Below are positions 8,813-16,164 of a stretch of 25,000 nt of DNA, in pieces (the stretch's first letter is position 1; each line of letters opens with the position of its first letter). The notes under the pieces were generated by a model, which saw only the letters and a list, made by a program, of their open reading frames with translations, searched no databases and was not told the DNA's origin. The stretch spans positions 2,501-27,500 of the forward strand of contig JAHBMJ010001383.1 in assembly GCA_018398765.1 (NCBI GenBank). The letters are read 5' to 3'. The translations under genes and the position numbers were made by a program. The DNA is from Chromera velia (taxonomy: Eukaryota; Sar; Chromeraceae).

Positions 8813-9646
8813 ATGTCAAACAGACTTAAGGGAAATAATCTGCAGATGTCAAACTGTAGCCTTGGTGACGAATTCTCTATCATGAGTGCCTTGCAAAGAC
8901 AAGGGTTCGCCTTGCGAGCTTTGTCCAAGAAGGATGCTGTGGGAACGGCTGACTTCTTTGTGGGGAGACAGGGTCTCTTGTTCATTTGCAGAGGCATCTT
9001 GCTGATAAAGGTGCAAGAAGACACTCAGACTCATCACATCATGCAGACTTTTTTTGACTTTCCCCGTCGACTCAGACTATCAACACTTCTTACCCAATTG
9101 CCTCCGGAGATTCGGAATGGTCTCAACAAAACGGAGTGCTTCTTTTTCGACCTTGAGACTGGACAACAAATCTAGGAGGATGGGAGTCCGTTCCTTGACT
9201 TTTATCTGAGACTGCAAAACTGCCGAAAGCTCTATGACGAGACCTCTGCTCCTCCTCCAGATATGAGAACCCGGATGGATGTGCACAGAAGAATGTTGAG
9301 AATTGACAGCCAACTGGCCTTTGCTGTGGTGAGGAAGTCAGTGGGCCTCTTTACAACAGCACTCATATCGCAAATGATATCGGAATCTCATCACTCTACA
9401 TTCTCAGCCATCCTTCCAGACTTTTTGTACGACAGCAAGTCTGTCAAGCAAGGAGAATGTACCTCTCTGCATGTAGCACTGCCCTCATTCTTTTGTCTTG
9501 GACTATGTTCGATTGACCCGCTTTCAGCAGAGTTCTCATCTTCCAGTTTTGTCAGCCTTTGGATCACTATTTATCGCGATGGTGCTTACTGTCTCTGTTC
9601 TGTGCATAACGTTCAATCGTTGAAATTCTCATGTTCGGCGTGTTGA
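8813..9646 (+). pseudogene. Coding-like segment upstream of the cyclin box, one in-frame TAG
   Basis: One frame runs for 834 bases and is broken only by a TAG at 9173-9175. Before the TAG it has globular-looking sequence (SIMSALQRQGFALRALSKKD, GTADFFVGRQGLLFICRGIL, FFDFPRRLRLSTLLTQLP). After it, it continues SPFLDFYLRLQNCRKLYDE, MRTRMDVHRRMLRIDSQLAF and DFLYDSKSVKQGEC. Amino-acid usage is unlike the low-complexity shadows elsewhere, so it is probably true coding or recently coding sequence. I do not recognise a family in this part. It lies directly upstream of the cyclin-like exons on the same strand and may be their N-terminal part. The TAG may be a real lesion or lie within an unrecognised intron; no GT-AG intron that restores the frame was found by eye. 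The last 100-150 bases probably run into an intron. Confidence 0.45.
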
Positions 9647-9661
9647 TGTCTTCCTTTGCAG

Positions 9662-9779
9662 AAGAAGGACGATCCGTGATATCTCGGTATCTGTTGATCG
9701 ACTGGGGATGAAAGAGGACGTGTTCTTCACTGCCTATTCCCTGGTGGACCGCTGTCTTCAAACTGTCATCAGCAGCCCA
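9662..9779 (+). CDS. Putative exon: cyclin-box N-terminal helices
   Basis: A polypyrimidine tract and acceptor (TTCCTTTGCAG) precede an open segment reading TIRDISVSVDRLGMKEDVFF, then TAYSLVDRCLQTV. Its spacing matches the first cyclin-box helices (MRxILVDWLxEV, then LxxETLFLAVNLLDRFL), including the D-R-C/F-L signature. Cyclins bind and activate cyclin-dependent kinases through this box. The frame meets TAA at 9780. No GT donor in the phase needed to join the next candidate exon is visible, so the gene may be damaged, may use a non-canonical junction, or may be modelled wrongly here. Confidence 0.45.
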
Positions 9780-10063
9780 TAAGTCATCTGTCTGATTTCA
9801 GCTTTTTGTCTCTCTTAAAGCGTTTCATTGCTTCTCTTTCGCTTTCTTGTACCTGCAGGTTAACATTTTTTTATTTGTTTGATCTCCCAATGGTTTTCTT
9901 TTTCCACAACTTGTTGTCTCTTCTGTAACTGGCCGTGCCTGTCTCGTTCTGTCTTGAAGACAATCTCTGCTCTGTGGACCCGAGAATTTCGTAGTTTCAC
10001 AACATTTCAACTCGATCAAAGATCTCCCCAACCACACTAAATTTTGTTGATTCACTCTTGCAG

Positions 10064-10133
10064 GGATCCACAAAGAGCCCAGATGACTTTGAGTCTAGGG
10101 TCGTACGCAACATCCATCGGATTTGCAGCTGTG
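10064..10133 (+). CDS. Putative exon: cyclin-box helix 3
   Basis: The segment lies between an acceptor (ACTCTTGCAG) and a donor (GTAAGG). In the second frame it reads RAQMTLSLGSYATSIGFAAV. This fits the cyclin helix that usually reads kLQLvGvaclfIAsKyEE, in position and hydrophobic pattern though not in the KxEE residues. The exon ends in phase 0, which matches the phase-0 start of the next candidate exon at 10440. Confidence 0.35.
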
Positions 10134-10439
10134 GTAAGGAAGGTGGTGAACGTGCAAGGGGCGAGATTCATGCACTTGATAGCGGCCATAAAGCAGGACC
10201 AGACATTCTTGTAAATCCGAGTATGTCTGCTTGAACCTAGGCTTGAACGCTCTTTTCCCTTCCTCTCTGTCTCTCAAGCCTCCCCTCCTCGCGGGTTCCT
10301 ATAACAACCTCCCTGTCTCTTCTTTGACCCTACCGTCCCTTACCTCAACGCGTACAGTGACTGCCAGGCGATCCTTTTATTGTTCTCGAGATCATGCACT
10401 CGGTCCTCCTTCAAGCGTTTTACTGTTTCGCGCGATCAG

Positions 10440-10610
10440 TTGTGGGATGATTGCCCTCCAGATGTATGCCTCCATATGCTTACAGCCAGTCAGTCCGTGA
10501 GTCTGAGTGCAACATTCTAGAAATGGTGGGCTACAACTGTCTGCTGGCGACCTCTTTTAACTTCTTCCGTCTCTTCACGGTGCGATGCATACCAAACGTG
10601 GCTGTGCATG
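10440..10610 (+). CDS. Putative exon: cyclin-box helices 4-5, with a frame break
   Basis: After an acceptor (TTTCGCGCGATCAG) the frame reads LWDDCPPDVCLHMLTASQS. A second frame then takes over with SVRESECNILEMVGYNCLLA and TSFNFFRLFT, ending at a canonical GTAAGT donor at 10611. The pattern PP-D-V, then E..IL-x(5)-y.l, then aT...FF-R-F is the usual second part of a cyclin box. The switch of frame near 10490-10500 needs a one-base indel or an unseen splice. With the TAG at 9173 and the stop at 9780, this favours a decaying copy, although a misread intron structure could explain part of it. Confidence 0.45.
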
Positions 10611-10958
10611 TAAGTGGTGGTGCAGCGTTTCGAGAGAGGTGAGCCAATTCATCTGCTTGTAGCAAGCACGTCAGCACCATACTCGCTAGCTTGCTCCTCT
10701 ACTGTTTCAGTTCTCGCCTCAGATTTTTTCGGCAGCCCCATCCCCCGATTTTCTCCCGTATCCGCCCCCTTCTTTTTTCCACACTTTACCCATTTGCATC
10801 AGTGGAGGAAGCCCAAACACTTTGCTCTCTTCTCTCTCGTTCAGGAGAAATCGTTTTCCTCAAGCAGCATTTGCAAGTATACACCAGTTACGCTTTCCAC
10901 AATTCTGTCAGGCAAACACCTCGTTGTTTTCTTCCGACCTACCAACATAGTTGCATAA
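10611..10958 (+). other. Possible intron and last exon of the cyclin-like gene
   Basis: A T/C-rich stretch with several possible acceptors (for example TTTGCATCAG near 10800) is followed by an open segment EEAQTLCSLLSRSGEIVFLK, QHLQVYTSYAFHNSV. This could be a C-terminal cyclin lobe helix pair, but the match is weak. It ends before the ACTGT repeat cluster. Confidence 0.25.
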
Positions 10959-10959
10959 G

Positions 10960-11042
10960 TACACTGTACTATACTGTACTACACTGTACTATACTATACT
11001 ACTGTACTATGACATCTACACTGTACTGTACTACTGTACTAG
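10960..11042. repeat. ACTGTACTAT-type repeat cluster, left copy
   Basis: Imperfect 5/10-base repeats of ACTGT and ACTAT. The 16-mer TACACTGTACTATACT occurs at 10960-10975 and 10980-10995, and again at 12453-12468 on the other side of the hAT-like remnant in the same orientation. Confidence 0.8.
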
Positions 11043-11640
11043 ACCTTAAAAAAAAATTTCTTCTATTTCTAGCATCTTAGGGGGTCTCTTAACCTACGTT
11101 AATGCTCTATGAACGTATGCTAAGTTATGATATAGTGATCATGAATTACAGTGACTTAGAAAAGAGCCTCTCTGAACTTCAGTCCGATGCTCTTCAGGTA
11201 TTCAACCGTCATCTCTCCATCTAGCTCATCATCAAATACCTCGACAGACTCATCCGATACAAGGTCGAGTCCTTGGATTCCCAAAATCTGGGTCTCTCTC
11301 CTGTAGTGCCCGACGTTCCTCTGATGAACCCTCTGGAGGTGGAGGTTAGGTAGGTTAGCGTGTGTGGTGACCAGCAAGTCCTGGTGTGGCTGGGTAAGAC
11401 GGTTTCTCTTCTCAGAGTAAACCTGGTCGTAGAGAGAGAACCCCTGCTCATAGACCCCTGCCGCATTAGTGGCCTGAAAGACCTCCGTGGCGAGGGAGGC
11501 GTTCTTGGGGGCTGCTTCCACAAGATCGTCCCGGTGCCACTAGGAGAGGTTGTCCACCTTGTCGGCAACGAGCTTCAGGGCTGCGGAGCCTGCAATGGCG
11601 ACAAGGTCGGCGAGCTTGCCCTTTCTGTCGAGGACCCCTG

Positions 11641-11703
11641 CACATATACACACACACCCACATACACACACACACACATATATACACATACACATATACA
11701 TAC
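11641..11703. repeat. CA/TA dinucleotide array inside the hAT remnant
   Basis: About 60 bp of alternating CA, TA and CCCA units lie between the two transposase pieces. Frames through it are meaningless. Confidence 0.9.
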
Positions 11704-11742
11704 TGAGAGAAAGAGAGGGAGGGAGAAAGAGAGAGAGAGAGA

Positions 11743-11804
<62 letters not shown>

Positions 11805-11829
11805 GAGAGAAAGAGAGAGAGAGAGAGAG
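11704..11829. repeat. GA dinucleotide array inside the hAT remnant
   Basis: About 125 bp of GA repeats with scattered GAAA and GGGA variants are directly joined to the CA/TA array. Opposite-strand frames (poly Leu-Ser, poly Arg-Glu) are artefacts. Confidence 0.92.
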
Positions 11830-12138
11830 CGTATTCTCAGGAGACGCCTCCCCGTCTGCCTCACTGACCTGCCTCATCACAAACTTCTTCCACTCTTTGT
11901 GTATTTCTTTTTGCTCAGACTTCTGAAGTGCAGCTGCTCATGCCTCGACACCGGCCTCCAAGAAAGTCTGCTGTAAAGTAGGACGCACCAGGATGCAACG
12001 CCTGGCCATAATGAACTGTGTTGCAAAGCGGGTGTCACCGGGCAGAAGGAGATGCAGTCTGATCCCCTCTGCCGCCCTCTTCAGATAAATCAAATACGTT
12101 TGTGCAGTCTTCGTCCTTCCCCGCATGTACACGACCAA

Positions 12139-12363
12139 CCTGTGGTTGAGTCTTCATCCTTCCCCACAGTCTTCGTCCCGTAGTTGAGAGGCTTCACTTG
12201 AAGCCATCTTTTTCTCTAATTTATATTTACTATGAAAACATAATGAATACTCACTAAAACACTAGTAAAAAGTTACTAAAAATATATGGAAAAGTAGGCT
12301 TTAAGTTACAACAAATTAAGTGGCCTAAAACTTAGCTTAAAGGCTTATAAAAAGGTAGTGTGA
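12139..12363. other. AT-rich noncoding block beside the hAT remnant
   Basis: No coding sequence is seen after the transposase frame ends. A perfect short palindrome GGCTTCACTTGAAGCC lies at 12190-12205, and an AT-rich stretch follows. It may be element 5' noncoding sequence. Confidence 0.4.
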
Positions 12364-12417
12364 CGAGCGGCGGACAGCCCGCCCAACTTAGTGAAGTAGG
12401 GCGGGGCAGGCCGCTCG
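12364..12417. other. GC-rich hairpin
   Basis: Two nested stems face each other. CGAGCGGC (12364-12371) pairs with GCCGCTCG (12410-12417), and CCCGCCC (12378-12384) pairs with GGGCGGG (12399-12405), around a 14-nt loop. It is an isolated GC-rich island between AT-rich DNA and the second ACTGT cluster. It could be a structure near a transposon end or a small RNA fold; neither is shown. Confidence 0.6.
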
Positions 12418-12420
12418 AAA

Positions 12421-12471
12421 TGTACTGTACTGTACTATACTAGTTTTGCCTCTACACTGTACTATACTAGT
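12421..12471. repeat. ACTGTACTAT-type repeat cluster, right copy
   Basis: Same repeat vocabulary as 10960-11042 and the same orientation, sharing the 16-mer at 12453-12468. It directly follows the hairpin. Confidence 0.8.
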
Positions 12472-13095
12472 GCAACTATGCCTACCAATCATTCTGCTGT
12501 GAGACCCGCCAGTCTATTTACATTGATCAGCAACATTAACTGTCGGTCTCCATTCTCACCTGTCTCTCCCTCTGCAGCTCCTTGGCTGGGGGACTCCTCC
12601 GCCTGTCGGTCGGTCCCTTCATGTAGGAAGGATCTCTACCAAGCGCAACAGCGGCAGCGGCCCTTCTACTCGCGTTGGTCACTTTCTCTGAAGAGAAAGA
12701 CAGAGCTAATCCCAAAGTCCATCAGTGTGGCGCAGCCAGAAAGTTATTGTGCATGAATGGTTTTTGACTCCACTTGTCGTCTGCGCCACTTTGAACATCA
12801 CTGAACGATCAGATTTACGGCTTAGCCCCCTTCCTCCATAAATACGGTACACTTCCTGAAAAAACGATGGATAGTGTAAGACAGAAAAGAATGAAAAAGG
12901 ACACACAGACAGACAAAAAGAAGGAAATGTAAAAAGGAAGGTCCCCTGGTAGGAAAGGAGGAAGGGAGGACAGATGCACAGAGAGAGAAACAGACAGATA
13001 GACAGACTATATCGTCTTTTCTTTTCCTTTTTCTCTGACAGACAGACAGACAGACAGATAGACAGACAGATAGACAGAAAGAGATCATTCTGTGC
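12472..13095 (+). other. Unassigned region with CAGA/CAGATAGA microsatellite
   Basis: An open plus-strand segment (12478-12756, 92 codons) is present but has no recognised motif. A CAGA/TAGA microsatellite lies at about 12972-13006 and 13037-13085. A possible splice acceptor (GTGCATGCAG) ends the region. Nothing else can be supported. Confidence 0.4.
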
Positions 13096-13605
13096 ATGCA
13101 GGTTGTGGCCCTCTTTGTTGACTCAGTGCATTTCCTCTCCTCCATTGACATCATCTTAAGGGCAAAGCAGCTCTTAGGACTGTGGAAGGCAAGCATTGAA
13201 AGAGAGAGCCCTCAGCCTGATGCGAAATTGGTGATGACTGGGGAGACTAAGCAAAGACAGGAGGAAGGGGGCATTGCTCCTAGCAGGCAATCTCCAAGCG
13301 TCAGGACCCAGCAGGAGAGTTTCAAAAAGTCTCTTTCCATGCTCGTAAAGATGATGGAGGGGCGATAGAAGAAGGGGGGTGCGTCTTCTTCTTTTGCCGT
13401 GTCTTCTTCATGTGCCACGAGGGCCGTCGCTCGCCCCAAAGATTTATCCGATTCGCCTGCCGAGTCGCAGGTCCCCCTGGTTCTCTGGACCAAAGCAGGT
13501 TGGAGCAAGGAGATGCAGGGCTTTGTAACACAGTTGAGGCTTACCATCCCCCGTCTCTGCAGCTTCTGGGCACACACGTCCTACTTACACTGCCTGAGGT
13601 GTTGA
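13096..13605 (+). pseudogene. Unknown coding-like segment, one in-frame TAG
   Basis: One frame runs for 510 bases with a single TAG at 13366-13368. It begins VVALFVDSVHFLSSIDIILR after a GCATGCAG acceptor-like site and continues AKQLLGLWKASIERESPQPD, MTGETKQRQEEGG and ESFKKSLSMLVKMMEGR. After the TAG it reads ATRAVARPKDLSDSPAES, then VPLVLWTKAGWSKEMQGF. Composition looks like protein and not simple repeat. The phrase LW-x(5)-G-x(5)-QGF recurs in the 13809 segment. No family is recognised. It may be an exon series of one plus-strand gene that continues to about 14506. Confidence 0.35.
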
Positions 13606-13808
13606 AGAGCACCTCTTGGCAGAGGCATCTCTCAAGGACTCAGGGTACTATGTACGAGAGTGGGAGGCCCTGGAAGCAGGATAAACGTCTGCCGGGGATG
13701 TTTGCAAAAATAAATTTGAACCTTCCACCTGCACTGGCCTGGCAGTGCCCCAAGAGTGCTCAGGTTACTGCATCCGAACCAGGTCCTCCCCAGTCCTAAA
13801 GCAAGAGG

Positions 13809-14063
13809 GTGGCGGTGGAAGTGTTGGGTGCCCTTACCCCTATTGCCAGTGTCCCATCTGAGTCTCTGTCTCAAGCACAACCCCCTCCACCCCCAGGACC
13901 TGAGATGGAGCCCCCTTTGTGGTGGCTTTACTCAGAGGGCAGACAGGTCGACGCGCAGGGTTTCGCTGAGGGGGCAGCAGGGCAGCAAGGCAAGGAGACA
14001 ACAGCACAGGTCATCATCCCACACGTCGGCAGACCCAAATGGAGATATCCTGTAGGGGTTTGA
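13809..14063 (+). CDS. Unknown coding-like segment, Pro-rich then Trp/Gly-rich
   Basis: The open frame contains a Pro-rich linker (QAQPPPPPGPEMEPP) and then LWWLYSEGRQVDAQGFAEGA, and ends QVIIPHVGRPKWRYPVGV. A GTAGGG donor-like site lies at about 14050. The Trp-rich piece resembles the segment near 13480 (VLWTKAGWSKEMQGF), hinting at a repeated module. No known domain is identified. Exon boundaries are uncertain. Confidence 0.3.
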   Translation: MAVEVLGALTPIASVPSESLSQAQPPPPPGPEMEPPLWWLYSEGRQVDAQGFAEGAAGQQGKETTAQVIIPHVGRPKWRYPVGV

Positions 14064-14251
14064 GGAACTCCCGATAGTTACTTTCTATTACCGTGGAAGT
14101 ATTATGATGGGTACTCCCCCCGGGGTGGAACTCTCCCGATGGATCCGACGGCAGCATCAGTCACTCTGCCCCGTCACCCACTGTCGCTCAGCGAAGAGGG
14201 GAGCCGATCCCTCCTCTTCTTCCTCTGCAGCTGCCGGGGGTCAGCTAGCAG

Positions 14252-14506
14252 GGGAAGAAGGTGAAGGCAGCCTGCGAGGCATGCAAGCGCCAAGCGACCC
14301 TCCACACCCTGAAGGGGCAGGCGGCCCTGCGGGCGTTTGCACTGGCCACGCCGGAGGTGGTCGTCTACAAGACCAAGGGGGCAGGTCAGTGGGTTTCGAA
14401 CGGGGCGCTGCGCATAAGATGCGCGGCACACCTGGCAAAGGAGCACAGTGAGAGGTGGTCCAGGAGGGAGGAAGAGGAGCGAAAAGTGGAAGGAGAACTA
14501 GACTAA
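14252..14506 (+). CDS. Putative terminal exon with a Cys/His motif
   Basis: After an acceptor-like TCAGCTAGCAG the frame opens with GKKVKAACEACKRQATLH and continues LKGQAALRAFALATPEVVVY, WVSNGALRIRCAAHLAKEHS, then a charged coil (RREEEERKVEGELD) and TAA. The spacing C-x2-C ... C-x2-H suggests a zinc-binding site. The amino-acid pattern is convincing as coding. The alternative frame at 14104-14451 is Gly/Ala-rich and judged a shadow. It is probably the last exon of the plus-strand gene begun upstream. Function is unknown. Confidence 0.45.
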   Translation, partial: GKKVKAACEACKRQATLHTLKGQAALRAFALATPEVVVYKTKGAGQWVSNGALRIRCAAHLAKEHSERWSRREEEERKVEGELD

Positions 14507-14825
14507 AGGGAGTCTTCAAAGAGTCTCCAAGGGGGGCAAGCGGAAGGAGAGGGGGGAAGGGATTCTCAAAAGAGATTCCGACAAACCCAGGCCTGGCTGG
14601 TTGGCTGGCTAGACGGATGGATGCCATTGGATGGATAGATGAATGAGTGAGAGAGTAAGTGAGTTACAGCTTCTCAAAGAGAGCTGATATGATGAGCAGC
14701 TTTTGAAAGAGGGGGGAACCGCCCCGCCGCTTGTTCTGAATTTCACAATGTTTCCTTGACAGTACAAGAACCACTACTGTGCACAGTACCATGAGGCTCA
14801 GCAGTACCTTTGGTAGCTGAGGAGG

Positions 14826-14997
14826 GGGGGGCAAGTGTTGTGTGTTCTGCGGGGCCGAGATTGCTGTTGATACTATCATGAAGTGTGCAGGATGCCACTT
14901 CAGCGAGGATTGCTCCAGGAGGTGCCAGAAGACTCTGAGAAGAGGGACTAGAGGAATGGACATGCAGAAGTTTGTGTCTTCCTGCAACGTAGACTGA
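14826..14997 (+). CDS. Putative exon with MYND-like Cys cluster
   Basis: The frame KCCVFCGAEIAVDTIM, KCAGCHFSEDCSRRCQKTLR runs to TGA at 14995-14997. Cysteines are spaced C-x2-C-x11-C-x2-C-x5-C-x3-C, close to the first two-thirds of a MYND finger (a protein-interaction zinc finger). The final H-x3-C pair is not clear. Upstream the frame has a TGA before a run of eight G, so it must start at a splice acceptor or has been shifted in the G run. It has no continuity with the 14252-14506 exon, which ends in its own stop. It may belong to another gene or a fragment. Confidence 0.35.
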
Positions 14998-15284
14998 CTG
15001 ATTGAGTGACTGCATGACTGACCAGTGTCTGCACGTGGCTCTGTGCATGAAGCTATCTAAATAATTTTGAATGTGTTCTTTAAATTCTTTTATGTAAATC
15101 ATTATTCTTAGGATTTATTACAGCCTATAACTCATTGGGATTACTCATTAGAATACATTGATTTATCATTTGGATACTTTAGTAGCTGTGGAGCTTTAAA
15201 ATCTTTTCTTATTCTTTTAGTGTATGGATTTTCTTGAGATTACCTCCCTAACACTACAAGCCACTTAAAAAGTTTTTCGCTCTT
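14998..15284. other. AT-rich intergenic sequence
   Basis: No coding potential, RNA gene or repeat is recognised. Composition is similar to the other AT-rich blocks in the window. Confidence 0.4.
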
Positions 15285-15452
15285 GCGGACAGACTTGAAA
15301 GTTTGTACTCCAGGCGCGGACTATATCTTGAAAAGCTACACCGCAGGCATGAACTATATCTTAAAAATCCATGCCGCATGCGCAGACTATGTTTTGAAAG
15401 TCTGTACTGCAATTAAGTGCGGACTATGTGTTGAAAATCTGTGCTACAGGCG
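15285..15452 (+). repeat. 33-bp tandem repeat, about five copies
   Basis: Units begin near 15285, 15316, 15349, 15382 and 15419 with a consensus close to GCGGACTATATCTTGAAA followed by a variable CTxTACxGCAGGC half. Most are 33 bp (one is 37 bp), so the reading frame is largely kept. In one plus-strand frame the unit encodes an 11-residue motif like DYILKxxTAGx. The repeats are diverged. Confidence 0.75.
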
Positions 15453-15874
15453 CGAACTGTCTCTATCACTAGGTCTATCAACTCTTCGTTGCCTGTTATG
15501 GTGAGCTTTTCCTAATCTTTCTTATTCATCTCTATCTATACTAAGTTATAATTATAAAAAGTGAAACTTCACTTCTGTGTTTATGTTGATTTATAAAACA
15601 GAGTATCGATCATAATCGATGTCTTCCTTTGATCACTTTACATGAGTTACGGGCAGACCGGGGCGGTTACGGGCCTGCTAAAGGCTGCATCCTGAGTCGT
15701 TTTCACGGATGACTTAATCTGCTGCGCCGCAGGTGCAGGTGGACTTGATCAGCCGTACCGCTGATGCGGATAAACTTGAATGTTCTGCTTTCAAGTGGCT
15801 TATAGTCTCAGGGAGGTGCTTAGGATGACTTAGGCTAGGGTCCCTAAATGGCCAATTTAAGCCTATTACATCAT
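15453..15874. other. Noncoding region upstream of the copia element
   Basis: AT-rich with a GC-richer centre (15655-15780). Short perfect inverted repeats are visible: AAGTGAA-AC-TTCACTT near 15563 and ACTTGAA...TTCAAGT at about 15774-15796. No gene is recognised. This is the pre-insertion site of the copia element. Confidence 0.4.
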
Positions 15875-15879
15875 AATTA
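15875..15879. repeat. Target-site duplication, left (AATTA)
   Basis: AATTA directly precedes the 5' LTR and is repeated exactly at 21628-21632 after the 3' LTR. Five bases is the usual copia duplication size. Confidence 0.9.
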
Positions 15880-16118
15880 TATAAGGGCTCAGTATAGGAT
15901 TGCCCGCCGCCAGTCCTGCCGCCGCATGATAGTAAGATATACGGCAGGGGTGCGCTCCATACATTGAATTAATTCTGAGTGAAATCTGCGGTTGGATACA
16001 ACAACAGACTGAATGACAGAAGAGAAGAAGTTTCTTCTCTCTGTCAGTTCTCTCTCTATAAAATTATAAGACCAAATAAATCTATATCTATTGTCTGTTA
16101 GAGTCCAACCACCTTTCA
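15880..16118 (+). repeat. 5' LTR of the copia element
   Basis: 239 bp, matching 21389-21627 with 13 substitutions and no gaps. It contains a palindrome at 16015-16045 and a TATAAAA at 16057-16063, which together suggest a promoter. The minus-strand open frame across it is an artefact present in both LTRs. Confidence 0.95.
16015..16045. promoter_or_regulatory. LTR palindrome with GAA-nn-TTC core, upstream of a TATA box
   Basis: GACAG...CTGTC encloses AGAAGAA-GT-TTCTTCT. This gives a near-perfect stem of about 14 bp with one bulge, centred on GAAGTTTC. Twelve bases downstream is TATAAAA. The same palindrome at 21524-21554 in the 3' LTR is unchanged although the LTRs differ by about 5%. The GAA-nn-TTC arrangement resembles a heat-shock element, but that is only a resemblance. 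Confidence 0.5.
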
Positions 16119-16164
16119 ATTCAGTGTGTCATGATCTGATTGACTCCAGTTTCAATTTCTGAAA

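Larger units (their letters stand above)
11156..12138 (-). pseudogene. hAT-like transposase remnant, interrupted by microsatellites
   Basis: Minus-strand frames give two pieces. The upstream one (12138-11938, continuing past a TGA to about 11837) has AQTYLIYLKRAAEGIRLHLL, then LPGDTRFATQFIMARRCILV, and later IHKEWKKFVMRQV. The TRFAT-x-F-x(4)-R stretch is characteristic of hAT-family and DUF659-like transposases. The downstream piece (about 11640-11156) has KLADLVAIAGSAALKLVADK, a TAG, then SLYDQVYSEKRNRLTQPHQD, resembling the C-terminal hAT dimerisation region (S-x-y-x-x-i-h-s-x-x-R-N-R-L, then dL...h.NL). Between them lie CA/TA and GA arrays at 11641-11829. The N-terminal BED finger, the catalytic N-terminal part and terminal inverted repeats were not found. 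The element is non-autonomous or dead. Confidence 0.6.

Noticed and set aside
11550-11880. Frames of alternating Arg-Glu or Leu-Ser
   Set aside because: They translate the GA and CA/TA microsatellites.
12364-12417. The hairpin as a terminal inverted repeat of the hAT element
   Set aside because: Both arms are adjacent on one side only; no partner arm is found near 10950-11150.
15655-15800. A tRNA or other structured RNA gene in the GC-richer patch
   Set aside because: Only short scattered stems are present; no cloverleaf, A/B box pair or CCA-type acceptor could be assembled.
15889-16119. A minus-strand 76-codon frame seen twice (also 21398-21628)
   Set aside because: The duplication is explained by the two LTRs; the frame is antisense to the LTR promoter and has no domain.
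16119-16140. Primer-binding site after the 5' LTR
   Set aside because: No match to the initiator-Met tRNA 3' end commonly used by copia elements could be seen, so none is annotated.
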